A stretch of DNA of 64,000 nucleotides, taken from NCBI RefSeq assembly GCF_001988955.1, contig NZ_CP014263.1:496001-560000 (forward strand). The letters run 5' to 3'. Shown piece after piece: positions 16,781 through 25,494 of this stretch (within the stretch, counting starts at the first letter, position 1; the number at the start of each line of letters is the position of its first letter). The notes beneath the pieces were generated by a model. It did not search any database and was not told where the DNA came from. It saw only the letters and a list, made by a program, of their open reading frames with translations. Source of the stretch: Spirosoma montaniterrae (GTDB taxonomy: Bacteria; Bacteroidota; Bacteroidia; Cytophagales; Spirosomataceae). The position numbers were made by a program, and so were the translations under genes.

Positions 16781-17442
16781 CATTTATTTATTAGTGAAAG
16801 AACGATGTACAGCAGGATAATGAGCGGAATGCCTGCGAACTGCAAAAATAACAGGAGCAGAATGGAAGCCAGCAAAAAACTGTATTTCATCCGGTTTTCG
16901 GCCCAGCCAAACGACTTGAATTTGAGTGCGAAGAGCGGCACCTCGGCTACGAGCATGAACGAAAAGGCAATGAGCATACCCAGTCCGATATCATTTTGCC
17001 AGAACGCATCAAATTGCGGCTGATACCGACCCATTAGCGGGAAAGCCGCAATCAGCATGGCGTTGGCGGGCGTTGGTACACCGATAAACTGATCGGATTG
17101 CCGTGTGTCGATGTTGAATTTAGCCAGCCGGAGTGCCGATAAAATAGCGATCAGGAAAGCCAGATACGAAATGTTACCCAAATCCTGAAACCAGCATAGT
17201 TGAAACACGATAGTAGCGGGCAATACGCCAAACGTAACCACGTCGGCCAAGGAGTCGAGTTCTTTGCCGAACGGTCCCGAAACGCCCACTAACCGTGCCA
17301 CGAACCCATCGCCAAAATCGAGCAGGGCCGCTACACCGATGAGCCAGGCAGCTATCTCCAAATGCCCACGCAGAGCCATTACGAGGCCAATGCACCCGCA
17401 CAGCAAATTGCCGCAGGTCATAGCATTAGGAAGGTGTTTCAT
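16780..17442 (-). CDS. pssA: CDP-diacylglycerol-serine O-phosphatidyltransferase
   Basis: A 220-residue membrane enzyme making phosphatidylserine. The CDP-alcohol phosphotransferase motif is complete: DFGDGFVAR, then G and KELDSLADV (DG..AR...G...D...D). Several hydrophobic helices follow. The N terminus MKHLPNAMTCGNLLCG is typical of PssA of this subgroup. It is flanked on both sides by long inverted repeats. Confidence 0.93.
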   Translation of the reverse strand: MKHLPNAMTCGNLLCGCIGLVMALRGHLEIAAWLIGVAALLDFGDGFVARLVGVSGPFGKELDSLADVVTFGVLPATIVFQLCWFQDLGNISYLAFLIAILSALRLAKFNIDTRQSDQFIGVPTPANAMLIAAFPLMGRYQPQFDAFWQNDIGLGMLIAFSFMLVAEVPLFALKFKSFGWAENRMKYSFLLASILLLLFLQFAGIPLIILLYIVLSLINK

Positions 17443-17447
17443 AAATT

Positions 17448-17529
17448 ATGAGTGATGAGTGATGAGTGATGAGTGATGAGTATTGCTTTCGCGTTAGCAC
17501 TCATCACTCATCGTTTATCACTCATCACT
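17448..17529. repeat. Inverted repeat of GTGATGA words, running into the MBL coding end
   Basis: Left arm 17448-17482 holds four to five GTGATGA repeats; right arm 17496-17529 is their imperfect complement. The right arm encodes the last residues (VMSDKR) and the stop of the next gene. A sister element occurs at 29551-29657. Confidence 0.88.
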
Positions 17530-18158
17530 AAAAAAGGGTTTGTTCGCTTTTCATGCTCGATGGTAGTCGGTTCCATGTGGCCGGGGTAAACCACGTAATC
17601 ATCGGGTAAGGTAAAAAACTTCGTGCGGATGCTCTTGAGCAGGTCGGCATGGTTGCAGTACGGGAAATCGGTGCGGCCAATGCTGTTCCGAAATAGCACG
17701 TCGCCCCCAACTACATAGCGGTCGGCATGGTTGATAAAGGCCACATGTCCGGGTGCATGACCGGGCGTAAACACTACGTCGAGTACGGTGTTGCCAAATC
17801 GAATCTGATCGCCTTCAGCCAGAAAGGAGTCAATCGTACTGTGTTCGTAGCCGCGCAGACCATATAACACACAACGCGTAGGTACGTCGTTATAAATTAC
17901 CTGATCTTTCGGGTGGAGATACACCTTGACGCCAAATTTTCGCTTTGCGTATGTCACCCCAAAAACGTGGTCAAGGTGGGCGTGGGTAAGCAATAGGTGT
18001 TTGATTGTCAAGTTGTTTTCCTGGATAAATCGACCTAATGCTTCTTTCTCATCCTGATCGTAGCAACCGGGATCTATAAGTACGGCTTCATTCGTCGCAT
18101 CGTCGGCAATGACGTAGGTATTTTCAGAGAAAGGAGAAAACTCGAAGACTTTGATCAT
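17508..18158 (-). CDS. Metallo-beta-lactamase-fold hydrolase (glyoxalase II-like)
   Basis: A 216-residue protein starting MIKVFEFSPFSENTYVI. The zinc motif is THAHLDHVFG (HxHxDH), with later ligands in TPGHAPGHVAF, GGDVLF and YPGHM. Small MBL-fold proteins of this type hydrolyse thioesters such as lactoylglutathione analogues; the exact substrate is unknown. The start at 18158 is chosen because the longer frame runs into the upstream palindrome. The extreme C terminus (VMSDKR) and stop come from a repeat arm. Confidence 0.88.
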   Translation of the reverse strand: MIKVFEFSPFSENTYVIADDATNEAVLIDPGCYDQDEKEALGRFIQENNLTIKHLLLTHAHLDHVFGVTYAKRKFGVKVYLHPKDQVIYNDVPTRCVLYGLRGYEHSTIDSFLAEGDQIRFGNTVLDVVFTPGHAPGHVAFINHADRYVVGGDVLFRNSIGRTDFPYCNHADLLKSIRTKFFTLPDDYVVYPGHMEPTTIEHEKRTNPFLVMSDKR

Positions 18159-18218
18159 AGTAACGCGGGTGGGAACCCGCAGCCATAAACTATACAATGC
18201 GGGTTTTCACCCGCCTTA
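18159..18218. repeat. Imperfect palindrome GCGGGTnnnAACCCGC between MBL and rsmI genes
   Basis: TAACGCGGGTGGGAACCCGC (18161-18180) pairs imperfectly with 18199-18218. The outer end reaches the rsmI stop (TAA at 18222-18224). The same core recurs at 33110-33182. Confidence 0.82.
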
Positions 18219-18221
18219 CTG

Positions 18222-18923
18222 TTACAAAAGTAAAAATACAGTTGGTTTTTTACGCAGATCAGGAATTTGGGTTTTCCATTCGCGGATGGTCAGCGTTCGG
18301 ACAAAGGCATCGGGGGCGGTCAGGTTGCAGGCTACGCACAGGCGGGTGTTGCCGCCACAGTTCGCCAGCACGTCGGCCAGGAGCGCGTCGTTGCGGTAGG
18401 GCGTTTCCATGAAAATCTGCGTCTGACTACGCTGTTGGGCTTCTTTTTCCAGAAATCTGATGGCACGGGCGCGGTCCTGCTTTTCGATGGGCAGATAGCC
18501 ATGAAACACAAACGACTGCCCGCTCATACCCGACGCCATTAACGCCAGCAAAATACTCGATGGCCCCACCAGCGGCTCCACGCGCCAGCCCAGCGCATGA
18601 GCCATGCCCACAACCACCGCGCCGGGGTCGGCCACGCCGGGGCAACCGGCTTCGCTCAGTACACCTGCGTTGCGTTTATGCTCCATCAACTCCTGAATTT
18701 GCCGGCGCGTATCCGTTGGGGGCGTGTCTTTGCTGAGTTCAAAAAACGTGGTGTCGTCAATAATGCGTCCTGTTTTCAGGCCCGTAATAAACCGACGTGC
18801 CGAGCGGATATTTTCGGCAAAATAGGTATCCGTTTGTTCGATTATCCCGCGAATGTGGGGTGGTAAAACCTGATCGGCGGTATCGTCGGCCAGCAGGGTA
18901 GGGATGAGGTAAAGTGTTGGCAT
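18222..18923 (-). CDS. rsmI: RsmI-like SAM-dependent methyltransferase
   Basis: A 233-residue tetrapyrrole-methylase-fold protein. It has YLIPTLL, the GVLSEAGCPGVADPG loop that marks RsmI (16S rRNA C1402 2'-O-methyltransferase), VGPSSILLALMASG and ETPYRN. It is shorter than E. coli RsmI (about 286), as in the Bacteroidota subgroup sometimes just called SAM-dependent methyltransferase, so the rRNA role is likely but not certain. Its start overlaps the stop of the upstream esterase gene by one base (TAATG). Confidence 0.82.
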   Translation of the reverse strand: MPTLYLIPTLLADDTADQVLPPHIRGIIEQTDTYFAENIRSARRFITGLKTGRIIDDTTFFELSKDTPPTDTRRQIQELMEHKRNAGVLSEAGCPGVADPGAVVVGMAHALGWRVEPLVGPSSILLALMASGMSGQSFVFHGYLPIEKQDRARAIRFLEKEAQQRSQTQIFMETPYRNDALLADVLANCGGNTRLCVACNLTAPDAFVRTLTIREWKTQIPDLRKKPTVFLLL

Positions 18924-19693
18924 TATGATACAAACGTTATCAGCACTTCTACAAACTCAGCCGGTTTTTCGGCCTGTACCCAATGCCCCGCGCCGTAGAT
19001 GGTTTCGATCTGAACATTCGGAAAAATGCGTTTGATCGTCGGAATGTCTTCGTCCAGAATATAGGGCGATTCGCTGCCCCGGATAAACAGCGTAGGTTCG
19101 GTTACGATGCGCGGGTTGGTTAGTTCGTCGCCCACGCCGTGCAATTCGCGTTCAATGACGGGCAGATTAATACGCCAGTCGAACTGCCCCTGTTCGTTGC
19201 GGTACAGGTTTTTGAGCAGAAATTGCCGAACAGCCGGAATCGGCTCATACTGACTCAGCACTGTGTCGGCCTCGTTGCGGTTGCTGAGGTTGAGTAGATC
19301 AATCGCTTTCAGGCCACGTATAAGATCGGCATGGTGAATGGGATAAAATTTGGGTGCAATATCAACCACAACGAGTTTGCTGAACTGCCCTGAATACTGC
19401 ATAGCAAACTGCATCACGGTTTTTCCCCCCATCGAATGGCCCACCACCACGGGCTTATCTAACCCCTGATCCACAATAAACTCGTGCAAATCGGCAGCCA
19501 TGCTCAGGTAACTCTGATCGTCGGCGCGGGGCGACTGCCCGTGATTGCGCTGATCGAGCGCGAACACCCGGTAGCCACGGGCGGCAATAGCTTTGCTGAC
19601 GGTCAGCCAGTTATCGGATGAGCCGAAGATGCCGTGCAGAATAATGATGGGCGGGGCGGTTGGTTCGCCCACTTCTCTGAAAAATAACTTCAT
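18923..19693 (-). CDS. Alpha/beta-fold hydrolase (YbfF-like esterase)
   Basis: A 256-residue hydrolase. The oxyanion region is ILHGIFGSSDNW, the nucleophile lies in VVGHSMGGK, and the His in YGAGHWVQAEKP. This resembles the E. coli YbfF acyl-CoA/short-ester hydrolases. The ATG at 19693 (MKLFFREVG) is chosen; upstream in-frame text is part of the adjacent repeat. Coupled to rsmI by TAATG. Confidence 0.88.
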   Translation of the reverse strand: MKLFFREVGEPTAPPIIILHGIFGSSDNWLTVSKAIAARGYRVFALDQRNHGQSPRADDQSYLSMAADLHEFIVDQGLDKPVVVGHSMGGKTVMQFAMQYSGQFSKLVVVDIAPKFYPIHHADLIRGLKAIDLLNLSNRNEADTVLSQYEPIPAVRQFLLKNLYRNEQGQFDWRINLPVIERELHGVGDELTNPRIVTEPTLFIRGSESPYILDEDIPTIKRIFPNVQIETIYGAGHWVQAEKPAEFVEVLITFVS

Positions 19694-19701
19694 ACTTGTT
19701 G

Positions 19702-19789
19702 AAACGCAGAGGCAAAGAGTTTGCACGGAGGCCGAAGAGAGAAGAAGCAAACTCTGTATCCTCTGCGCGACCTCCGCTTCTCTGCGTTT
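19702..19789. repeat. Inverted repeat of the AACGCAGAG family, touching the selD stop
   Basis: Outer arms AAACGCAGA (19702-19710) and TCTGCGTTT (19781-19789); inner arms 19708-19725 and 19747-19765. The right end overlaps the selD stop (TAA, 19788-19790). The arm text TAAACGCAGAGAAGCGGAG also occurs at 33675-33693. Confidence 0.85.
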
Positions 19790-20840
19790 AATTGACGTAA
19801 ATTACTTTTTCCTGTTTCTGAACTAATTCACCGAATGACTGCAACGTGAATCCGTTTTCAGTCGCTACGCGTTCAAACTCGGCAGTACTATCCGGCGAAA
19901 CAGCAATCAACAACCCGCCCGACGTTTGCGGGTCGGCCAGTACGTAGCGTTGTGTTTCGGTCAGTTCGCCGATTTTGTGGCCGTAGCTGTCCCAGTTGCG
20001 CACCGTGCCGCCCGGAAAGCTTTTTTGTGCCAGATAGTCGTCAATGACCGGCAGTTTCGGTACGGCTTCATACTTGATAACCGCGCTCAGGCCCGATCCT
20101 TCGGCCATTTCGGTGAGGTGTCCCAGCAACCCGAATCCCGTTACGTCGGTCAGGGCTTTTACGTAAGGAAGTTTGCCCAGCACGGCCCCGAAACTATTAA
20201 GCTGCGCCATTTGCGCCGGGGCCATATCGGCGTGTTCGGGTTTGAGAATGCCTTTTTTCTGAGCGGTAGTCAGAATGCCCACGCCCAGCGGCTTGGTCAG
20301 ATACAAGCGACACCCTTCGGTAGCGGTGTTGTTCTGTTTAAGGTGTTCGAGCCGAACGCGCCCCGTTACGGCCAAACCGAAAATGGGTTCGGGCGAGTCG
20401 ATGCTATGCCCGCCTGCCAGCGGAATGCCCGCCTGCTGACAAACGGCCCGCGAACCTTCGAGCACCTGCCCGGCCACTTCGGGCGGCAGTTTGTCGAGCG
20501 GCCAGCCCAGAATCGCAATCGCCATAATGGGTTCGCCCCCCATAGCATACACGTCGCTAATGGCATTAGCTGAGGCAATACGCCCAAAATCGAACGCATC
20601 GTCGACGATGGGCATAAAAAAGTCGGTGGTGCTGATAATAGCTTCACCGTTGCCCAGGTCCATCACGGCGGCATCGTCGCGCGAGTCGTTGCCAACGAGG
20701 AGGTTGCTGTAGTGCGGCTGAGAAGCCGTAGCGTTGGTGTGTAGGATTTTATCTAAAATTTTGGGCGAAATCTTGCAGCCACAGCCTGCTCCGTGGCTGT
20801 ACTGAGTCAATTTGATAGCAGTTGTTTCAGGAACGATCAT
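19788..20840 (-). CDS. selD: Selenide, water dikinase
   Basis: A 350-residue enzyme making selenophosphate from selenide and ATP. The active site [13 protein letters not shown] has Cys20 and Lys23, equal to Cys17 and Lys20 of E. coli. [13 protein letters not shown] and [13 protein letters not shown] are further family motifs. No in-frame TGA is used, so the catalytic residue is Cys, not Sec. The product would feed tRNA selenouridine or selenoprotein synthesis, but neither mnmH, selA nor selB is in the window. Confidence 0.95.
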   Translation of the reverse strand: MIVPETTAIKLTQYSHGAGCGCKISPKILDKILHTNATASQPHYSNLLVGNDSRDDAAVMDLGNGEAIISTTDFFMPIVDDAFDFGRIASANAISDVYAMGGEPIMAIAILGWPLDKLPPEVAGQVLEGSRAVCQQAGIPLAGGHSIDSPEPIFGLAVTGRVRLEHLKQNNTATEGCRLYLTKPLGVGILTTAQKKGILKPEHADMAPAQMAQLNSFGAVLGKLPYVKALTDVTGFGLLGHLTEMAEGSGLSAVIKYEAVPKLPVIDDYLAQKSFPGGTVRNWDSYGHKIGELTETQRYVLADPQTSGGLLIAVSPDSTAEFERVATENGFTLQSFGELVQKQEKVIYVN

Positions 20841-20874
20841 AAGTGGCGAAAAACCCGGCGCAGTTTAGTTCTGG

Positions 20875-20882
20875 CAAAGGTA
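20875..20882 (-). promoter_or_regulatory. Predicted -7 box for selD
   Basis: TACCTTTG on the minus strand fits TAnnTTTG, 34 bases before the selD ATG. The intergenic stretch 20841-21167 otherwise holds the receptor's promoter region and no gene. Confidence 0.6.
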
Positions 20883-21109
20883 CGTTGTTAACACAACATC
20901 CAGGAACTGAACTTGGTTAAGTACAAAATCAGTGATTGATTTAATACATGGTGCTGACTTAACAAAAACTTAACATTGGTGAATAGAACAGAAACGGAGT
21001 CTTCTTGACCTATTCCATGAATGATGCCAATAAATTATTGTACAGTATCACTTTTTAAAGAAATGGCGTTTTGTAACCCGCAGAAAATTGTATCATCTTT
21101 GCGCCCGAA

Positions 21110-21124
21110 TTGACAGCCTGTCAA
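21110..21124. promoter_or_regulatory. Perfect palindrome TTGACAG-C-CTGTCAA upstream of the Oar-like receptor
   Basis: Seven-base arms around a single C, 43 bases before the chosen start. A TTTTG (about 21069) and an ATCTTTG (about 21095) just upstream could form a Bacteroidota promoter, which would place the palindrome at or just after the transcription start. It could be an operator. Confidence 0.45.
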
Positions 21125-21167
21125 CGGGTTGAACTTCATGGTACTACTAACCAAATCACAAATTTTT

Positions 21168-24100
21168 ATGTCAAAACAATTACTGCACGTTCGGGCTGCG
21201 TTATTGCTGTTCGGCGTTATGCTATTGACTGTGCTGAGTGGCAGCGTAGTAATGGCGCAGGGTGTAACGACTTCATCAATCAACGGTGTTGTTACGGACG
21301 ATAAAGGCGCAGAATTACCCGGCGCAACGGTAGTGGCGGTTCACACGCCTTCGGGAACACGTTACGGAATCACCACGAACGCACAGGGTCGCTACAGCTT
21401 CCCGGCAGTTCGGATTGGTGGTCCTTACGAAATCACTGTTACATTTATCGGCTTTCAGCAACAGAAGCGCGAAATCGTGTCTGCCGAATTGAACACGCCC
21501 GTGTCGGCCAACTTCAAACTACTTGAAGAAGGCAAGCAACTGACGGAGGTTGTCGTAACTTCTTCGCGTGGAAGCATTATTGACTCCGAGCGGAATGGCG
21601 CATCAACCAACATTGGTAAACAAAGCTTCGAGCGGTTGCCCACGTTATCGCGTAACTTTCAGGATTTCAGCAACCTGACACCACAGGCGGGTCCTGGTTT
21701 TTCATTTGGTGGTCGGTCACAGTTGTATAACAACTTCTCGATTGATGGCTCCACGGCCAACAACGTATTCGGTCTGGCGGCTCTGCCGGGTGGTCAGTCG
21801 AGTGCAACGCCGGTAAGTATCGACGCCATTGAGCAGTTGAACGTGTCTATCTCGCCGTTCGATGTAACGCAAGGCTCATTCACGGGCGCGGGCGTGAATG
21901 CCGTAACGCGGTCAGGCACGAACCGCTTCGAGGGATCGGCCTATTATTTTGGCCGTAACCAGAGTATGGTCGGCTCGAAAGTCGCTGGTGTAGAAGTACC
22001 AGCCGCTCAACAGCAGGATTTCAGTTTCCGTAACCTGGGTGTGCGCTTAGGTGGCCCGATTATCAAAAATAAACTGTTCTTCTTTGTCAACGCTGAGCAG
22101 GAGCGTCGGTCAAGTCCGGCAGTGTTATTCCCGGTGGGCGGTTCTGATGCTCTCGGTGTTCCATTTCAGCAAACGCAGGCAGCTACGGATTTAGAACGAC
22201 TCCAAACGTTCCTGACGACAACCGGCCCGAACAAGACGTGGACGTATGATCCGGGAACACTCAATCCGTTCAACGCGCTGAACCAGAGTTTTAAATTCCT
22301 CGCCAAAATCGACTGGAATATCAGCGACAAGCACAAACTGACGGTTCGTTACAATCAATTAAACTCGTTCAGCGATATTCCGCCCAGCAACTCAGGCTCA
22401 AACGGGGTAAACCCGCAAAGCGGTCGTCAGAACAACGTCAATACCATTCCGTTCTCGAACACCTGGTATCGGATCAACAACAACTTGCGTTCGGTGATTG
22501 CTGAGTTGAACTCTACCTTTGGCAACAAATATGCCAATAATCTTCAGGTAGGTTATACGGCGTTCCGTGACTTCCGCGAAGGTGGTGGCGGTGTTGCTAC
22601 GCCTAACTTCCCTACAGTTGATATTGCTGGTCCAAACGGAAATACGCTTACCAGTTTCGGGGCCGAGCCGTTTACGCCCAATAATATACTGAATCAGGAT
22701 GTTATTCAAGTAAATGACCGTTTCGATATTTTCGCCGGCAAGCACACGATTTCGATTGGTACGGCCAACGAGTTTTACCGATTTGAGAATGGTTTTACAC
22801 CCGCTATTCGGAACATCTACACGTTTAACAGCGTAGATGATTTCATTAACAACGCAACGAACCCCACGGCTGCAAACGCGCCAACGGGCTTTACTACATT
22901 ATTTTCAGCCGTTCGTGGAGTTCCAGTGCCCATTGCCCGTTTCAACTCGGCTCAGTTAGGCTTCTACGCCCAGGACGCGTTCAACATTACGCCCCGCTTC
23001 CGCATTACGGCTGGTATCCGTGTCGATATTCCGACGTTCAACGACAGCGGTCTGCTGTCAAACTTGGTGTCGGACACCATGAGATTTAACAATGGCGAAC
23101 GGATTCAGGTTGCAAAACTGCCCAACACCACCCTGCTCTGGTCGCCCCGTGTTGGTATCAACTGGGATGTCCTGGGCGACCGTAGCCTTCAGGTACGTGG
23201 CGGAACGGGTGTCTTTACGGGCCGGGTTCCGTTCGTGTGGATATCGAACCAAATCAGCAATAACGGGGTGTTGTTTGGAACAATCGCCCGTGTCGGACAG
23301 GCAGCCAATGCCACAACGTCGTTTAATCCTGACCCGACGTTCTACTACCCACCCTTAACGGGCGAACCGGGTACGCCATTAGCACAAACGTTCTCGATTA
23401 ACGCAACAGTGCCTAATTTCCGCTTCCCGCAGGTATGGCGTACAAGCTTCGGCGTCGACAAAACACTGGGTGGCGGCTGGGTAGCTACGTTCGACGCTAT
23501 TTATACAAAAGACCTGAACGCCGTCTATATCCGCGATGCTAACTTAGCGAATCCGGCGGGTACGCTGGCTGGCGATGGCCGCCCGGTATTTGGTGCCGTT
23601 GCCGGTACGGCAAACAACCCGCCGTTCGACCGCCGTCTGAACGACCGGATTGTACAGGCACTGGTACTTGACAACATCAACCGGGGTTATGCACTGAGTT
23701 TAACGGCACAAATTCAGAAGCGTTTCTCGCGTGGTTTTGAAGGCTCACTGGCCTACACCTTTACCGACTCGAAAGACGTTAACGCGCAGAGTGCTTCTAC
23801 CGCTGGTACGCTGTTCTCAGGTCAGCCCATTGTAGGTTCGCCAAACTTGCCGAACCTCTCCTTCGCTAATAACCTCATCCCGCACCGTATTGTGGGTTTC
23901 CTACAATACCGCAAAGAGTATCTGAAGGCGTTTGCCACAACGGTTTCGCTTATCTATACAGGGCAGAACGTGGGTAACTTCTCCTATACTTATCTGGGAA
24001 GCCCCAACAGCGAAGGTATTAATGGCAACGACCTGATTTACGTACCCCGCAATCAGAATGAAATCATCCTGACGACGACTAACGCACAGGATACGCGCTC

Positions 24101-24533
24101 TACGCAGCAAATCTGGGATCAGTTGAATGCGTACATAGAGCAGGACCCGTATCTGAGCAAGCGTCGTGGTCAGTATGCCGAACGGAACGGCGCTTATCTG
24201 CCCTGGCAAAATCTGTTTAACTTCCGGTTGCTCCAGGATTTCTTTATCACGGCAGGCAACCGCCGACATACGTTACAAGTGTCGGCTGACGTGATAAACG
24301 TTGGCAACCTGCTGAACTCGAACTGGGGTGTGGCGCAACAAACGAATCGTGCGAACCTGTTGAACTTCATTGGCTATGAAACGCCAAATACAGGTACTGC
24401 CGTTACGACAGGACGGCCTATCTATTCATTTGCAGAAGCGGCCCCCGGTCAGGCTTTGACGTCGACCTTCACCAACAACGTGAACCTGATTTCGCGCTGG
24501 CAGTTGCAGTTAGGTGCCCGGTATATATTCTAA
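21168..24533 (+). CDS. Oar-type TonB-dependent receptor with carboxypeptidase-like domain
   Basis: A 1121-residue outer-membrane protein. Signal peptide to about residue 31 (ends VVMAQG), then a carboxypeptidase-regulatory-like domain (INGVVTDDKGAELPGATV), a plug domain (residues about 120-240) and a large beta barrel ending in WQLQLGARYIF, with the terminal aromatic. The Oar-like subgroup (GFSFGGRSQLYNNFSIDG) is not paired with SusD. Start at 21168 gives a clean signal peptide. It is followed 26 bases later by a DUF4397 lipoprotein. Ligand unknown. Confidence 0.92.
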   Translation: MSKQLLHVRAALLLFGVMLLTVLSGSVVMAQGVTTSSINGVVTDDKGAELPGATVVAVHTPSGTRYGITTNAQGRYSFPAVRIGGPYEITVTFIGFQQQKREIVSAELNTPVSANFKLLEEGKQLTEVVVTSSRGSIIDSERNGASTNIGKQSFERLPTLSRNFQDFSNLTPQAGPGFSFGGRSQLYNNFSIDGSTANNVFGLAALPGGQSSATPVSIDAIEQLNVSISPFDVTQGSFTGAGVNAVTRSGTNRFEGSAYYFGRNQSMVGSKVAGVEVPAAQQQDFSFRNLGVRLGGPIIKNKLFFFVNAEQERRSSPAVLFPVGGSDALGVPFQQTQAATDLERLQTFLTTTGPNKTWTYDPGTLNPFNALNQSFKFLAKIDWNISDKHKLTVRYNQLNSFSDIPPSNSGSNGVNPQSGRQNNVNTIPFSNTWYRINNNLRSVIAELNSTFGNKYANNLQVGYTAFRDFREGGGGVATPNFPTVDIAGPNGNTLTSFGAEPFTPNNILNQDVIQVNDRFDIFAGKHTISIGTANEFYRFENGFTPAIRNIYTFNSVDDFINNATNPTAANAPTGFTTLFSAVRGVPVPIARFNSAQLGFYAQDAFNITPRFRITAGIRVDIPTFNDSGLLSNLVSDTMRFNNGERIQVAKLPNTTLLWSPRVGINWDVLGDRSLQVRGGTGVFTGRVPFVWISNQISNNGVLFGTIARVGQAANATTSFNPDPTFYYPPLTGEPGTPLAQTFSINATVPNFRFPQVWRTSFGVDKTLGGGWVATFDAIYTKDLNAVYIRDANLANPAGTLAGDGRPVFGAVAGTANNPPFDRRLNDRIVQALVLDNINRGYALSLTAQIQKRFSRGFEGSLAYTFTDSKDVNAQSASTAGTLFSGQPIVGSPNLPNLSFANNLIPHRIVGFLQYRKEYLKAFATTVSLIYTGQNVGNFSYTYLGSPNSEGINGNDLIYVPRNQNEIILTTTNAQDTRSTQQIWDQLNAYIEQDPYLSKRRGQYAERNGAYLPWQNLFNFRLLQDFFITAGNRRHTLQVSADVINVGNLLNSNWGVAQQTNRANLLNFIGYETPNTGTAVTTGRPIYSFAEAAPGQALTSTFTNNVNLISRWQLQLGARYIF

Positions 24534-24559
24534 TCAACAGCATTACGGCTTAAAAAAGC

Positions 24560-25417
24560 ATGAAAAATAAGTTGAACATCATCGGTACAGTCGTGGCAAC
24601 ATCGTTGTTGTCGGCAGTACTGCTCACCGGTTGCGAGGACACCGATTATCCGGCTGCTCAACCCGCCACTGGTCCGTCGACGAATCAGGCCCGCTTCCTG
24701 TTTGTGAACGCGGCTCCGGGCGCACCAGCCTTAAATTTTCTGGTCGAAAACAATGCGGCTGCTCAGGCAATCGCTTTCGGTCAGGCATCCGCCTATGTAC
24801 CCTCTCAGGTAGGCCCCGTCCAGTTGCGTGCTAAAGCCGCTTCGGGGCAGATTGGTGGTGTGCTGGGGAGCGGAGACGTTCTGTTCCGGGCCGGTGCTAC
24901 CAACCAAACCAACTTTGCTGCTGTTGCGGGTACAAACTACTCGGTGTTTGTAACCGACTCGCTGAATCGCCCCCGCCCAACTACAACGGGTGCTACCAAC
25001 CCCGGTGGGCCGCAGTTTCTGGTCGTGACGGATAATCTGGCGGCTCCGGCGGCAGGGAACGCACACGTTCGATTCTTCCATCTGGCCCCCGATGCCCCCG
25101 CAGTGTCGGTACGGTTAGTGCCAACGGCTCCTGCATCGGTAACAGTAACGCCTACGCTCAACAACCGGGCATATCGGGTTACGTCAGTGGGATCAGGTAC
25201 GGCAGTAACAAACTTCGCCAACTTTACGCCCGTTCCGGCAGCTACTTATACAGCGCAGGTATTTTCCCTGACTGCTGCTCCGCCAATTTCGTCTACCATT
25301 GCTCCGATATTGACGGTTCCCGGTCTGGCTTTGGCCGACGGAAAGATTTACACGGTTTATGCCCGTGGTCTGCGTCGCGCGAGTACATTGGGTGCTGGCG
25401 TAGTGCAACACAACTAA
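24560..25417 (+). CDS. DUF4397-type lipoprotein
   Basis: A 285-residue protein with signal peptide and lipobox LLTGC (Cys at about residue 25). The sequence is rich in Ala/Thr/Pro, with the DUF4397 hallmarks ARFLFVNAAPGAPALN and VRFFHLAPDAPAVSV, which suggests two repeats of the domain. The function of the family is unknown; it is exported and probably on the cell surface. It likely shares a transcript with the receptor. Confidence 0.88.
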   Translation: MKNKLNIIGTVVATSLLSAVLLTGCEDTDYPAAQPATGPSTNQARFLFVNAAPGAPALNFLVENNAAAQAIAFGQASAYVPSQVGPVQLRAKAASGQIGGVLGSGDVLFRAGATNQTNFAAVAGTNYSVFVTDSLNRPRPTTTGATNPGGPQFLVVTDNLAAPAAGNAHVRFFHLAPDAPAVSVRLVPTAPASVTVTPTLNNRAYRVTSVGSGTAVTNFANFTPVPAATYTAQVFSLTAAPPISSTIAPILTVPGLALADGKIYTVYARGLRRASTLGAGVVQHN

Positions 25418-25442
25418 GCGTATATCTTACGTAGGAACGCAA

Positions 25443-25472
25443 AACGCCCCGGCCAACACTGGCTGGGGCGTT
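25443..25472 (+). terminator. Strong GC hairpin after the DUF4397 gene
   Basis: AACGCCCCGGCCA (25443-25455) pairs with TGGCTGGGGCGTT (25460-25472), one G-T pair, loop of four bases. It lies between convergent genes. Confidence 0.85.
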
Positions 25473-25494
25473 CTGTGTTCCTGAAAGTTGCCGC

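Noticed and set aside
17448..17482. Tandem GTGATGA units as a CRISPR or VNTR
   Set aside because: Units are 7 bases with no spacers, and the stretch is one arm of a hairpin whose other arm lies at 17496-17529.
19788..20840. Selenocysteine in SelD
   Set aside because: The active-site residue is an ordinary Cys codon and no in-frame TGA occurs in the gene.
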